Positions 14,532-23,773 are shown, counted from the first letter of the stretch. The stretch: 64,000 bases of DNA from Deinococcus roseus (GCF_014646895.1 NZ_BMOD01000018.1:42458-106457), one strand, 5' to 3'. A program made the numbers and translations. The notes: generated by a model from the sequence alone, not told the origin.

Positions 14532-16391
14532 ATGGAATTTCTGGGTTTGGGAGGCACCGATGAAGTGGGAGCCTCCTGTTATCTTTACCGACTGCCGGAA
14601 GCCAACCTGCTGATTGACGCTGGTTTGCGGCCAGGGATGCAAGGCGACGCTTCCCTCCCATACTTGAAACTCCTGCAGGAAAAAGAAAACACCCCCACTT
14701 GCATGGTGCTCAGCCACGCCCACCTGGACCACGTGGCCGCCCTCCCAGTGGTCACCTCGATGTTCCGGGACCTTCCGGTGTACTGCACAGCCCCCACCGC
14801 CCGGATTTTGCAGGAAGTGCTCTTTGACACCCTGAAGATCACCCGCAGCACCGGGGAAATGATTTTTGACAGCAAAATGATGAAGCGGGCTCTGGAGCGC
14901 ATCCGGGTGGTGCAATACTTCCAGCATGTCACCGAGCACGGTTTTGGATTCATGCTGGTCCCCAGTGGCCACCTGCTGGGCGCAGCGAGCGTGGCCATTG
15001 AATGCAGCGCTGGAAAAATCTTCCACACTGGAGACTTCTCCAACGTCGCCACCGTGACCACCAACGCTGCCTACAGACCCCCTCAGCCCATCCAGCAGCA
15101 CGTGGTGGTCAGTGAGTCCACCTACGGAGACACCAACCTCCCAGGACGCAAAGAACAGGTCCGCAACTTTGTGGGCGGCATCAACGAAACCCTCCGGGGT
15201 GGCGGGAAAGTGCTGATCCCCTCATTCGCCCTGGGCAGGGCCCAGGAGATGGTGAGCATCCTGCTCTCCCACATGGCCAACAACCTGCTGCCCACCGCAC
15301 CCATCTACCTGGACGGCATGGCCCGCAGCATGACCCAGGTGTACGAAGACCTCCTGCCAGAACTGCCAGAAGCCCTGCAAAACCAGGTGAAAAACGCCCG
15401 ACTGCAGCCCTTCTTGCGCAGCCCAGTGGCCCTGGTGGAAGACGAACGCCACCGTGAATCGATCATTGCCTCCAGGGAGCGCAGCGTGATCATCACCTCA
15501 TCGGGAATGCTGCAGGCCGGTCCCAGCCCCATGTATGCCAGGGGCCTTTTGGGAGACGAAAAAAACGGCCTGTTCATTGTGGGATACCAGGATGCAGAGT
15601 CCCCGGGTCGCAGGCTGCTGGAACTCCAGCAAGGGGGAGAGGTCATGCTGCCCGTGGGACCAAAAGGAGGAGGCAAAACGGCCTTTGAGCCTGTTGCAGC
15701 GTACTGCCGGGTGGAACGCTTCTACCTCTCCGCGCATGCCGACCGCATGGGCATCATCAGCCAGCTGACCAGTTACCCCAGCGACAAGGTGATCCTCACC
15801 CACGGGGAAGCGAATGCCCGTCACGCCCTGGCAGACCACCTGAAAAAAGAACGGGAAGTGCACCTGCCGAAAGCTGGAGAGGTGGTGGAAGTGCTGAAAG
15901 CCGCTCCGCACTTGAAGCGCACCAGCATCGTGATCCCACGCAAAGCGGTCTCCGCAAACCAGACTTCAGAGACTGGAGGGGCTACCACCGATGCCCCCAG
16001 AGAAACCAGGGTCAAAAAATTCAAAGAAGAGGTTCAGGGGGTGTTTGATGCAGAAACCAACACCCTCACCTTGCACTTCAAAGACCTGAAAGACCCGAAC
16101 TTCTTCCCCACGGGAACTTACCGGGTGGAGGGTGTGCGGGGTTCTGTGACCCGGGTGCAGATCACAGAACGTTGGCGGGGTCCAAAGCAGGTGCCAGCGG
16201 CGGATTCCCTCTCGGCGATGATTGCTCGCTTGAGTCCCTATCCTGTCACCCTTCAGGAGGTGATCAACCGTGGGTTTTCAGGGAGCAAACTTTTGGCCCA
16301 GAAGTGGCTGAAGCAACGCATGGCCGAAGGAACTTTTGTGCGTTTGAAAAGAGGCGTTTACACTCTCTCCAGCGAATCCAGACAAAGCTGA
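14532..16391 (+). CDS. Beta-CASP metallo-beta-lactamase-fold nuclease with C-terminal winged-helix extension
   Basis: A 619-residue protein. The start LGGTDEVGASC and HAHLDH (residues 62-67) give the first metal motifs; GHLLGAAS, HTGDFS and ESTYGD continue the metallo-beta-lactamase core. The inserted beta-CASP region contains PSFALGRAQEM and ITSSGML, and SAHAD and LTHGE give the later His ligands. This is the architecture of CPSF73-type and RNase J-related nucleases that cut RNA (or process DNA ends). A C-terminal extension of about 150 residues ends in a probable winged helix (TLQEVINRGFSGSKLLAQKW, GTFVRLKRGVYTL). TGGAGG precedes the ATG. Co-transcription with an RHH protein is unusual for a housekeeping RNase and suggests a plasmid-specific role. 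Confidence 0.85.
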   Translation: MEFLGLGGTDEVGASCYLYRLPEANLLIDAGLRPGMQGDASLPYLKLLQEKENTPTCMVLSHAHLDHVAALPVVTSMFRDLPVYCTAPTARILQEVLFDTLKITRSTGEMIFDSKMMKRALERIRVVQYFQHVTEHGFGFMLVPSGHLLGAASVAIECSAGKIFHTGDFSNVATVTTNAAYRPPQPIQQHVVVSESTYGDTNLPGRKEQVRNFVGGINETLRGGGKVLIPSFALGRAQEMVSILLSHMANNLLPTAPIYLDGMARSMTQVYEDLLPELPEALQNQVKNARLQPFLRSPVALVEDERHRESIIASRERSVIITSSGMLQAGPSPMYARGLLGDEKNGLFIVGYQDAESPGRRLLELQQGGEVMLPVGPKGGGKTAFEPVAAYCRVERFYLSAHADRMGIISQLTSYPSDKVILTHGEANARHALADHLKKEREVHLPKAGEVVEVLKAAPHLKRTSIVIPRKAVSANQTSETGGATTDAPRETRVKKFKEEVQGVFDAETNTLTLHFKDLKDPNFFPTGTYRVEGVRGSVTRVQITERWRGPKQVPAADSLSAMIARLSPYPVTLQEVINRGFSGSKLLAQKWLKQRMAEGTFVRLKRGVYTLSSESRQS

Positions 16392-16416
16392 GAAGTAGGG
16401 TGTGGGGGAATGTCGA

Positions 16417-17142
16417 TCAGCTCTTCAGACCGAGGCGTTCTTTGAACTTGTAATAATTCTGGGTGGGACGGTAAGCCACCAGAAAACCCGTGTTGGCAAG
16501 CCCCTGGGAAAAAACCACGAATCCAGTTCTGGTGAGTCTTTCTGCCAGGCCTTTGAACTCCTCTGGATCTGCTGGAATTTCCAGGCACAGTTCTTCAAAT
16601 TTAGCTCTAAGGCGTTCAGTTCGATCTGGTAAGGCATTGACCTCCTCCAGAAACTTGAAGAAACGTTCTATGACGATCAGAAGCCGCATTTCCCTTTCGG
16701 ACATGTCTGCAAGGATTCTCAAATCTTCCTCAAAGACGTCCATGCTGGTGTCTGAAAACTCTCCTCGCATTTTGAATTCCATGAACAGAAACGCAAAATA
16801 CCGCCGTTTTTCACGGTTGCGGGTTGCTGCGATGTTCTCTGAAACCAGACAGGAAGCATGGATGATCGGTTCCTGTTTCAGGTCTTCAACCGTCAGATGG
16901 CAATTGTTGCTTTCAAGGTCTGAGATGAAGTCCTGAAGACGCTGCATGCTGGCTTTGGTGAGGGCCTCTTTGGCCTGTTCTGCTGCAACTGACAGACCCA
17001 TATCTACCACACCTACGGTGGCGGCCACCGTACCTGCAACCAATGCAGCGGCTGGTGCTGTAGCGGCCACCAGAGCACAAAGAAGAAGAAATGCCGGAAC
17101 CCCATAGCGCAAACTGCTGGAATTGTAATTTTGGATGTCCAT
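16417..17142 (-). CDS. Membrane-anchored protein, hypothetical
   Basis: A 241-residue protein with two adjacent hydrophobic segments near the N-terminus (VPAFLLLCALVAATAPAAAL, GTVAATVGVVDMGLSVA) and a helical, charged soluble part rich in Glu and Arg. No family is recognised. CATACT lies 6 nt before the ATG on the minus strand without a Shine-Dalgarno, so the mRNA is probably leaderless. It is convergent with the beta-CASP gene, 25 bp away, with no clear terminator between. Confidence 0.7.
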   Translation of the reverse strand: MDIQNYNSSSLRYGVPAFLLLCALVAATAPAAALVAGTVAATVGVVDMGLSVAAEQAKEALTKASMQRLQDFISDLESNNCHLTVEDLKQEPIIHASCLVSENIAATRNREKRRYFAFLFMEFKMRGEFSDTSMDVFEEDLRILADMSEREMRLLIVIERFFKFLEEVNALPDRTERLRAKFEELCLEIPADPEEFKGLAERLTRTGFVVFSQGLANTGFLVAYRPTQNYYKFKERLGLKS

Positions 17143-17238
17143 GGTTCAAGTATGCCTAATTTGGCTTTGCTGTTCTCAGGTTTGCGGGGTTGATGGACAG
17201 TGGAAGGTGAAATTTGGCCTGAAACGACAGTTGGTCGC

Positions 17239-17273
17239 AAAAAGAACAGGGGCCTGCATGGAAAGCAGGCCCC
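17239..17273 (-). terminator. Terminator of the FG-GAP lipoprotein operon
   Basis: A 9-bp stem GGGGCCTGC/GCAGGCCCC with a 7-nt loop, followed on the minus strand by TGTTCTTTTT. Confidence 0.75.
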
Positions 17274-17290
17274 TTGAAGATCATTGAGAA

Positions 17291-19570
17291 TTACTTTTTG
17301 GGAAAAATGGACACACGGTTGTTCAGGAGGCTCACCACTGCAAAATCCAGTTTGGTGTCGTTGTTGATGTCCCCGAGGGCCAGTCCGCGCAGGGCGGGAT
17401 CCACGGCGGTGTCCACTTTGGTCTGGAAGGTGCCGTCCCCGTTGCCGTTGAGGATGCTGACGTTTCCGGTGTTGGTGTGGGCGGTGATGATGTCGAGGTT
17501 TCCATTCCCGTCGAAATCTCCGAGTTTCACGGCTCCTCCGAGGCCTGCCACGGTGTAATCCACTTTGCTTTGCAGGGTGCCGTCTCCGTTGCCGAGCAGC
17601 ACGCTGACTTTGCTGGTGGTGGAACTGACCACCACCACGTCTGTTTTGTTGTCGCCGTTCACATCTCCCACGGCAACTTCACGGGCGTTGGCGGCGGTGG
17701 CATAGTCGGTTTTGGCCTGGAAGGTGCCGTCTCCGTTGCCGAGCAGCACGCTGGTGGTGCTGGATCCGTAGTTGGCGGTGACCGCGTCGAGTCTGCCGTC
17801 ATTGTTCATGTCGGCGAGCGTGACGTGGTAGGGCTGGGTTCCGGTGGTGTAGTCGGTTTTGGCCTGGAAGGTGCCGTTTCCGGTGTTGAGCAGCACGCTG
17901 ATGCTGTTGGAACCGGATTGGAAGTTGGACACCACCAGGTCGGGTTTGCCGTCACCTGTGAGGTCTCCAGCGGTGACCGCGAGGGGGTTGTTTCCGGTGG
18001 CGTAGTCGGTTTTGGTCTGGAAGGTGCCGTTGCCGTTGCCGAGCAGGATGCTGACGGTGTTGGTGGAGTTGGCGGTGGCAATGTCGAGGTTTCCGTCTCC
18101 GTTGAAGTCGTGGAGTTGCAGGCCGAAGGGGCGGGTGCCGGTGTTGATTTCCTGTCGGGCATCAAACACCCCGTTGCCGTAACCGAGCAGCACGCTGACC
18201 GAACTGGCGTTGGTGCCGGAGTAGCCCACCAGGAGGTCGAGGTTTCCGTCGTTGTTGACGTCTCCCAGGGTGATGTTCACGGGGCTCTGGGAGTTGGTGG
18301 CGTAGCGTTTGACGGTGTCGTAGCCCGCTGCACCTTGCGCTCCGGTGCCGATGCGGAACCGGAGCACGAACGCGGAGGCGGCGTTGGTCCAGTTGATGGT
18401 GGCTTCCACTTCTTCGCCGGGTTTGAAGCCTGCTGTGGCGGAGGGGGTGTATTGCCAGCTGCCGTCTGGGAGTTGGGTGAGCGTTCCGGAGTTGAAGGGG
18501 TTGCCGTCGGTGAGGCGTTTTCCGGTGAAGGAACCGAAAATCAGGAACTGGCTGCCGAGGGGGTTGAGGGTGAAGTTGTGGTCGGCGCAGTTGAACACGG
18601 CTTTGACGGTGGTGTTCTGGTTGGCTTTGCTGGAGGTGGGCGGGAGGGGTTTGCTGAAGCTGGAGGTCTGGTTGACCAGGTAGGGGGGGTTGAAGCCGCT
18701 GGCCAGGGGGATCTTGCAGATGGTGCGGGTGGGCAGTGCAGTGAAGGTGCTGCCGGGCAGGATGTTGACCAGGGTCGCTCCTGCGGTGTTGGCGCGGGTG
18801 ACCAGCAGGTTGCTGTCTGCAGTTTGTTCATCAAGGGCTTCGGTGACGCGGGTTTCGGTGTCCTGAAGGACTTCGGCAATGAAGCTGAATTTGCGGGGGG
18901 TGTTCTCGATGGGGGTTTGCAGGGGGGTTTTCCAGGCCATGGTGAAGGTGCCATCGTACTGGTCGGTGAGGGGGTTGCCGGGGAGGGTGCGGCCTCCGGC
19001 CACGTTGTCGACCACATAGCCGTAAGGGAAGAGGTTGAGGACCCCATCGGAGAGGGTGGCGGGCAGGATGGCGTCCACTTCGGCCTGGGTGAGGGCCTGG
19101 AAGCTGGCTTTGCTGGGGATGGGGCTGAGGTTGGCGTCCACGGCGGTCATGGGGAACATTTGTTTTGCCAGTGCGGGGTCCACCAGCACATCGTCTGCCC
19201 TTCTGAGTTTGCGGATGGCGGTGTTGGCCATGGTGTTGGCGGTTTCAGCGGCAACCAGGGTGATGTTGGTGCGGGCATTGGGGTCGGGGGTTCCGTTGCC
19301 TGAGGCGTTGCGGATGGCGTAGGTGGCCACGAAGTACCGCCAGCCGTTCACGTCGTAGACGTTGCTGGAGATGCCTTTGAATTGCACCTGGGGGTTGCCG
19401 AAGGTGAGGGCCTGTTTCTGGATGCCTCCGCTGGTGCCGAGGTCGAGTTCCACCCTGCCGAGGGATTTGAATTTGGCGGATCTGTTGTGTTCGCTGTGGG
19501 GCAGGGGGGTGGTGCTGCAGGCAGAGACGAGAAGGGCGAGGGTGAGGCTGGAAAGCAGGGTTTTTTTCAT
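17291..19570 (-). CDS. Surface lipoprotein with FG-GAP/VCBS repeats
   Basis: A 759-residue protein. The signal peptide ends in LLVSACS, a lipobox. After an N-terminal half of unknown type, the C-terminal ~330 residues consist of about seven repeats with calcium-loop patterns such as DVNNDGNLD, DFNGDGNLD, DLTGDGKPD, DMNNDGRLD, DFDGNGNLD and DINNDTKLD, separated by LLGNGDGTFQ-type strands. This forms an integrin-like seven-bladed propeller that binds calcium and often mediates adhesion. The DNA of the repeats is partly near-identical (AGGTGCCGTCTCCGTTGCCG elements), so the array may expand or shrink by recombination. It follows a smaller lipoprotein gene by 19 bp and shares its transcript. Confidence 0.85.
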   Translation of the reverse strand: MKKTLLSSLTLALLVSACSTTPLPHSEHNRSAKFKSLGRVELDLGTSGGIQKQALTFGNPQVQFKGISSNVYDVNGWRYFVATYAIRNASGNGTPDPNARTNITLVAAETANTMANTAIRKLRRADDVLVDPALAKQMFPMTAVDANLSPIPSKASFQALTQAEVDAILPATLSDGVLNLFPYGYVVDNVAGGRTLPGNPLTDQYDGTFTMAWKTPLQTPIENTPRKFSFIAEVLQDTETRVTEALDEQTADSNLLVTRANTAGATLVNILPGSTFTALPTRTICKIPLASGFNPPYLVNQTSSFSKPLPPTSSKANQNTTVKAVFNCADHNFTLNPLGSQFLIFGSFTGKRLTDGNPFNSGTLTQLPDGSWQYTPSATAGFKPGEEVEATINWTNAASAFVLRFRIGTGAQGAAGYDTVKRYATNSQSPVNITLGDVNNDGNLDLLVGYSGTNASSVSVLLGYGNGVFDARQEINTGTRPFGLQLHDFNGDGNLDIATANSTNTVSILLGNGNGTFQTKTDYATGNNPLAVTAGDLTGDGKPDLVVSNFQSGSNSISVLLNTGNGTFQAKTDYTTGTQPYHVTLADMNNDGRLDAVTANYGSSTTSVLLGNGDGTFQAKTDYATAANAREVAVGDVNGDNKTDVVVVSSTTSKVSVLLGNGDGTLQSKVDYTVAGLGGAVKLGDFDGNGNLDIITAHTNTGNVSILNGNGDGTFQTKVDTAVDPALRGLALGDINNDTKLDFAVVSLLNNRVSIFPKK

Positions 19571-19589
19571 GGGTTGCTCCTGGGGGGAA

Positions 19590-20051
19590 TCATTGTTTGT
19601 CGTCGGGCAGCACGGTGGGCACCGGGGTGCTGTATTGCACCCGGGTGTTCAGGTTTTGTTTCTCCTGGGGGGGTTGGATGTCCACCAGGATGGGGGTACT
19701 TCCTTGCAGTTTGTAGCGGGTGAGGGAAAAGCCGACTTTGAGTTGGCCAGTGGCCTGGTCTTTGACCTGACAGGTGGCTTTGACGCTGAGGTCGCCGCTT
19801 TTCAGTTCACCTTTGAGGTAGTGGATGCTCCACTTTTCTCCGGGGGTGATTTCCGGGGAGAGGTCTTGACCGTCGGGTTTGGTGAGGGTGACTTGCATTT
19901 TCAGGCAGGGTTCGCCGGTCTGCAGGGTCACCACCACTTCCGGGGTGAGCACCGGGGTGGGGGGAGGTTTGGGGAACAGGAGGTCCAGTTCCTGGGCGCA
20001 TCCAGTGAACAGCAACGCGCCCATCAGGCTGAGTGTGATGGTTCTTTTCAT
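19590..20051 (-). CDS. Small lipoprotein, hypothetical
   Basis: 153 residues; the lipobox is LLFTGCA in the signal peptide. The mature part begins with a Pro-rich linker (LLFPKPPPTPVLTPEV) and continues as a probable beta-sandwich with two Cys (GEPCLK, KATCQV) that could form a disulfide. Start at 20051 with a GGTGG-type binding site; the frame opens a little further upstream at 20084. First gene of the operon with the FG-GAP lipoprotein. Confidence 0.7.
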   Translation of the reverse strand: MKRTITLSLMGALLFTGCAQELDLLFPKPPPTPVLTPEVVVTLQTGEPCLKMQVTLTKPDGQDLSPEITPGEKWSIHYLKGELKSGDLSVKATCQVKDQATGQLKVGFSLTRYKLQGSTPILVDIQPPQEKQNLNTRVQYSTPVPTVLPDDKQ

Positions 20052-20070
20052 TCTATCACCACCGAGATTA

Positions 20071-20097
20071 TATAACACTTCCAAAAAATATAACGCT
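20071..20097. repeat. Paired TATRACGCT motif with A-tract
   Basis: TATAACACT and TATAACGCT repeated directly with an 18-bp period and TCC plus six A between. It lies between divergent genes (19590-20051 minus, 20148 plus). Confidence 0.6.
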
Positions 20098-20147
20098 TTG
20101 AATTATACTCAGGGAATGATTGACACCCCCAGTTTTATAGAGGAAGT

Positions 20148-21215
20148 ATGACGCGCTTCGTTTCGCTTGATGCTCTGCGGGGAATTGCTGCATTGATGGT
20201 GGTGTTTTCCCATGTCGCGGTTTTCACCTACTATCCGTTTGCAGAGCACCCCAAAATCCCCAGTGCCCTGGAATTTGTGTTGTGGAACCTGGGGGCCACA
20301 GGGGTGGACACGTTTTTCGTGTTGAGCGGTTTCGTGCTCAGCTTGCCTTACCTGCAGCAGGGTCGGGAAATGCAGCCTTTGAAGTTCATCTTCAGGCGCT
20401 TTCGACGGCTCTATCCGGCTTATCTGGTTTCTTTGCTGCTTGCAGTGGCCCTGAAGCACTTTCATGGAACAGAGCCCCTCACCGAAATCGTGATGCGCTG
20501 GTACCAGCCCCTCACCGTTCAGGAAGTGCTGCAGCACCTGCTGTTGCTCAACCCGAAAATGCACATTCAGTCGGTGAATCCGGTGTTGTGGACCCTGCTG
20601 GTGGAATTGCACATGGCGTTTTTCATGCCGGTGGTGATCCGCTTCCTGGCATCCAACACCATGTCATCCTTCACCGTGCTGTTGGTCACCCTGGGAGGGG
20701 GTTTCCTGGGGGGGTTCTTTGTGTTTCCCCTGGGCATGGTTCCCCTGTTCGTGATGGGCGCACTGCTGGCCCTGCACCACTCCGAAGTGCAAGACGCATT
20801 CCAGAAGTCCCCCCTGCTGCGCAATGCGGCTTTCTTGCTGGGGGTGGCTTTGGTGTTTCACCGGTACTGGTGGATTCAAGAGGACCTGTTTTTCATCCGG
20901 TACATCTCTGCTTTCGGGGCCACACTGGTGATCCCTGCCATTTTGGCTTCACCTCAGTTGCAGCGCTTCTTGCAAACCCCGCTGGTGTCCTGGTTCGGGC
21001 AGATCAGTTACTCCCTGTACCTGGTGCACCTGCCCATTTTGTTTTTTGTGGCTTCACACGCCTACTCCAGCCTCGGCGGCTCGCTGGGCACCGGACTGGT
21101 GGGCATGGCCCTCAGTGTGGGCGCAGCGGCCCTGCTTCACCGCTGGTTTGAGAAACCCGTGCTCAACACTTCACGCCCCATCAGGCAAAAAAAGGAGATG
21201 GTTCATGCTGAGTAA
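20148..21215 (+). CDS. Acyltransferase 3 (OafA/YrhL-type) membrane protein
   Basis: A 355-residue polytopic protein. The start SLDALRGIAALMVVFSHVA, with the Arg and His of the R-G-x-A...H motif, then FFVLSGFVLS and a C-terminal SWFGQISYSLYLVHLPI, are hallmarks of acyltransferase family 3. These proteins move acetyl or other acyl groups onto sugars of polysaccharides or glycolipids at the membrane. About ten helices are visible. GAGGAAGT precedes the ATG. It overlaps the next membrane protein gene by 11 nt. On a plasmid it might modify envelope sugars, for example phage or pilus receptors (inference). Confidence 0.88.
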   Translation: MTRFVSLDALRGIAALMVVFSHVAVFTYYPFAEHPKIPSALEFVLWNLGATGVDTFFVLSGFVLSLPYLQQGREMQPLKFIFRRFRRLYPAYLVSLLLAVALKHFHGTEPLTEIVMRWYQPLTVQEVLQHLLLLNPKMHIQSVNPVLWTLLVELHMAFFMPVVIRFLASNTMSSFTVLLVTLGGGFLGGFFVFPLGMVPLFVMGALLALHHSEVQDAFQKSPLLRNAAFLLGVALVFHRYWWIQEDLFFIRYISAFGATLVIPAILASPQLQRFLQTPLVSWFGQISYSLYLVHLPILFFVASHAYSSLGGSLGTGLVGMALSVGAAALLHRWFEKPVLNTSRPIRQKKEMVHAE

Positions 21216-21672
21216 ATTGCGCAATTTGCCTTTCAGGGTTCAGGCCATGTCATTCACGCAACTCTTCCATGCGGGTTTGGGGTGCGTGACGGTTTACGGC
21301 ACCACCATGTACCTGTCTGCGCTGCTCAAAGCGGGAGGTGCAGATCCAGCCATCAGCGCTGCGGTGCTTCCGGTGGCGCTGGCATTTCTGTTCAACTGGT
21401 GTGCTTGCTATGGGGCCAGGCGGCTTGCCGAGTGGATCCACCAGCAGGATTGGAGCAAAGAAAGGCGGTTTTTCTGGTCTTGTGTGACTGGAAGCATCCT
21501 GCTGGCTTCAAGCGTGGGTTTGCTGGTGTTGCTGCTGGCCCTGGCTTTTTTCGGTCTGGTGTGGATGGCTGCAGTGGCACCTGCTGCGGGATTGTTGATG
21601 CTGCTGGTGGTTTTGCTGTATGGCAGGGTGGCCTTGCCTTTCGGGATTCGGCTTTTTCAGGAACTGGACTGA
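21205..21672 (+). CDS. Small membrane protein
   Basis: 155 residues from ATG 21205, with AAAGGAG upstream inside the acyltransferase gene. Four hydrophobic segments are visible: GLGCVTVYGTTMYLSALL, ISAAVLPVALAFLFNWCA, LLASSVGLLVLLLALAFFGLV and PAAGLLMLLVVLLYG. No known family. It is sandwiched between acyltransferase and primase genes, 4 bp from the latter, so all three probably share one transcript. Confidence 0.7.
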   Translation: MLSKLRNLPFRVQAMSFTQLFHAGLGCVTVYGTTMYLSALLKAGGADPAISAAVLPVALAFLFNWCACYGARRLAEWIHQQDWSKERRFFWSCVTGSILLASSVGLLVLLLALAFFGLVWMAAVAPAAGLLMLLVVLLYGRVALPFGIRLFQELD

Positions 21673-21676
21673 GACC

Positions 21677-23377
21677 ATGGGGGTGAAAGACAGCATCAAA
21701 GCCAAATTGCCGCTGGAGTCGGTGGTGGCAGAGCACCTGCAACTGCTTCCAGCAGGTCCGCACCGGCTCAAAGCCAGGTGCCCCTTTCACCGTGAGGACA
21801 CCCCTTCTTTTGTGGTGGACACCCAGGCCGATTACTATTACTGCTTTGGGTGCAAGGCCAGTGGGGACGTGTTTTCTTTTGTGCAGCGCTCCGAGAACCT
21901 TTCTTTCTCGGAGGCCCTGCAGAAACTGGCGGACCGGGCGGGCATCAAACTTGAATTCGCCTCCAGCAAAGAGAAGATGTCATTGCTGGAGGTCAACCAG
22001 TTCGCCTTGCAGTATTTCCAGGCCTGCCTCAATCAGCCTGCTGGGGCAGCAGCCTTGCAGTACTTGCATTCCAGGGGCCTCACCAGTGACTCCATTCAGG
22101 CGTTCGAGCTGGGCTTTGCTCCCTCAGGGTGGACGGCTTTGCTGGAGCACGCCAAGGCGGCGCGCATCGATGAACAGTTGCTGCTGGACGCTGGATTGCT
22201 GGCGCAAAAAGAGCACCGCACCTATGACCGTTTCCGCAACCGGGTGATGTTTCCCATCCGGGATGCCCTGGGCCGGGTGGTGGGCTTTGGGGGCAGGGTG
22301 CTGGATGACAGCAAACCCAAATACCTCAACACCCCGGAAACCCCGCTGTTCAGCAAGAAAACCGTGCTTTACGGCCTTGATCGGGCCAGGGGGGTGGCCT
22401 TGAAGGATGGGTTGGTGCTGGTTGAGGGGTACCTGGATGTGATCATGATGCAGCAATCGGGTGTGCACAATGCCGTGGCCACCCTGGGAACGGCCCTCAC
22501 AGCCGAACATGCGGACGTGCTGTCCCGGCTGGGAATCCGGCGTTTGAAGTTGATGTTCGACCGGGATGAGGCGGGCATCAAAGCCACCCTGGCAGGTCTG
22601 GATCAGGCCATTGGTCGGTCTTTTGCGGTTTCCGCCCATCAGGTTCCTGCGGGCAAAGATCCCGCTGAATTTTTGCTTTCCGGAGAAGTCTCGGAACTGG
22701 TGAACGGCCTGCAGCATGGGATCAGTGAGGTGGATTTTCGCGTTGAGGTGGCGCTGTCTGCCTGCGATGTGAAAACACCCGAGGGCCAGCGGGATTTCTT
22801 GCAGCAACTGCTTCCCCGCATGCAACCCCTCTCTGTGCTGGATTTTGCTGCACTGGACATGCGCCGCCAGGTTGCCAGTGTTCTGGGCATGCCGGAGCAG
22901 CGCCTGCTGGAGTGGCTGGACCACCATGCCAAAGGCCCAAACCTGGAATCCTGGCAGGTCACCCCTGGGGGGCAGCCCAGCACGGAGGACCTGCTGGTGT
23001 TTCACCTGTGGAAGCATCCAACGTGGAGGGAGTGGTGTGGGGAGGCGGACGGCTACCAGTCTGTGTTGCTGCAGCAAGTGTTGAAAGGGTTGCAACAGCA
23101 TCAAGACCCGCAGATGCTCTTGGACTGGCTGGAACAGCAGGGCCTGAAAGACGTGTTGCTGCAGGTGGTTTTTGCTGAGCATGAAGCCATGAGCGAAGAG
23201 GCTTTTCAGCGTTTTTTGTCGGAGTACCGGGAGAAGTTGGGGCGGGTCACCCTGAAAGCGCAATTGCAGGTGTTGCGTGCGGAGTTGAGCACTGCAGATC
23301 CGCAAAGGCAGCGTATGTTGCTCTCGGAAATTCACATGTTGCAACAAAAACTTCAGCAGGTGGTGCACATTGATTGA
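21677..23377 (+). CDS. dnaG: DNA primase DnaG (plasmid-borne)
   Basis: 566 residues, close to the usual DnaG length. The CHC2 zinc finger is complete: CPFH (C35, H38) and CFGC (C56, C59). The catalytic core has FRNRVMFPIRD and the Toprim motifs VEGYLDV (249-255) and DRDEAG (295-300). The C-terminal helical region, which binds DnaB, is diverged. Primase makes RNA primers for replication. With the DnaB gene at 26304 the element brings its own primosome, as some large plasmids and phages do. ATG 21677 is chosen because MGVKDSIKAKLPLESVV matches the usual DnaG N-terminus; an upstream in-frame start would lie inside the previous gene. Confidence 0.93.
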   Translation: MGVKDSIKAKLPLESVVAEHLQLLPAGPHRLKARCPFHREDTPSFVVDTQADYYYCFGCKASGDVFSFVQRSENLSFSEALQKLADRAGIKLEFASSKEKMSLLEVNQFALQYFQACLNQPAGAAALQYLHSRGLTSDSIQAFELGFAPSGWTALLEHAKAARIDEQLLLDAGLLAQKEHRTYDRFRNRVMFPIRDALGRVVGFGGRVLDDSKPKYLNTPETPLFSKKTVLYGLDRARGVALKDGLVLVEGYLDVIMMQQSGVHNAVATLGTALTAEHADVLSRLGIRRLKLMFDRDEAGIKATLAGLDQAIGRSFAVSAHQVPAGKDPAEFLLSGEVSELVNGLQHGISEVDFRVEVALSACDVKTPEGQRDFLQQLLPRMQPLSVLDFAALDMRRQVASVLGMPEQRLLEWLDHHAKGPNLESWQVTPGGQPSTEDLLVFHLWKHPTWREWCGEADGYQSVLLQQVLKGLQQHQDPQMLLDWLEQQGLKDVLLQVVFAEHEAMSEEAFQRFLSEYREKLGRVTLKAQLQVLRAELSTADPQRQRMLLSEIHMLQQKLQQVVHID

Positions 23378-23420
23378 CAACGGCCAAATTGTATGATAGC
23401 AATGAAATAGAAAGGAGGTC

Positions 23421-23657
23421 ATGATGCAGGGAAGACAATACATCGATAAAAGCAGCCAAGGAACCGCGAAAAACGTACCAGCAGTGATTGTGAAGGCGTT
23501 TTTCCCGCTGATCCTCCTGGCTTTCGTCATCCTGGGGGGTTTGGTGGCCATTCCCCTCAACCAGATGGGTGTGCACCCCACCACCACCATGAGTGTGGTC
23601 ACGTTCATCGTGCTGATCGGTAAAATTTACCAGCGGTTGTTTTTGAAGACCGAGTGA
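23421..23657 (+). CDS. Small membrane protein, 78 residues
   Basis: It starts at ATG 23421 or 23424 behind AAAGGAGGT. Two hydrophobic segments are visible (AFFPLILLAFVILGGLVAIPL and TMSVVTFIVLIGKIY), and the tail is basic (KIYQRLFLKTE). Function unknown. A strong terminator follows 13 bp after the stop, so this closes the acyltransferase-primase operon or is its own unit. Confidence 0.65.
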   Translation: MMQGRQYIDKSSQGTAKNVPAVIVKAFFPLILLAFVILGGLVAIPLNQMGVHPTTTMSVVTFIVLIGKIYQRLFLKTE

Positions 23658-23670
23658 TTTGACCTGGTTC

Positions 23671-23699
23671 AAAGGGGTGCCTTCAGGCACCCCTTTTTC
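23671..23699 (+). terminator. Terminator after the small membrane protein gene
   Basis: A perfect 11-bp stem AAAGGGGTGCC/GGCACCCCTTT with a TTCA loop, ending in a T-run. Confidence 0.85.
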
Positions 23700-23703
23700 T
23701 TTG

Positions 23704-23728
23704 TATAACCTCCAGAAAATATGACGCT
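23704..23728. repeat. Paired TATRACGCT motif
   Basis: TATAACCTC and TATGACGCT in direct orientation with a 16-bp period and an A-rich spacer, just upstream of the leaderless gene at 23774. Confidence 0.55.
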
Positions 23729-23760
23729 TCAATATTCTATGATGCTCGAATTTTATCTGT

Positions 23761-23766
23761 TATGAT
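23761..23766 (+). promoter_or_regulatory. -10 box of leaderless gene at 23774
   Basis: TATGAT, 7 nt before ATG 23774. There is no Shine-Dalgarno. This decides the start over the two upstream ATG codons at 23762 and 23765, which lie within the promoter. Confidence 0.55.
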
Positions 23767-23773
23767 GTTTTTT

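Noticed and set aside
17477..19303. 608-codon ORF on the + strand
   Set aside because: Mirror frame of the FG-GAP lipoprotein; Gly/Val-rich and without family features, whereas the minus frame has a lipobox and clear repeats.
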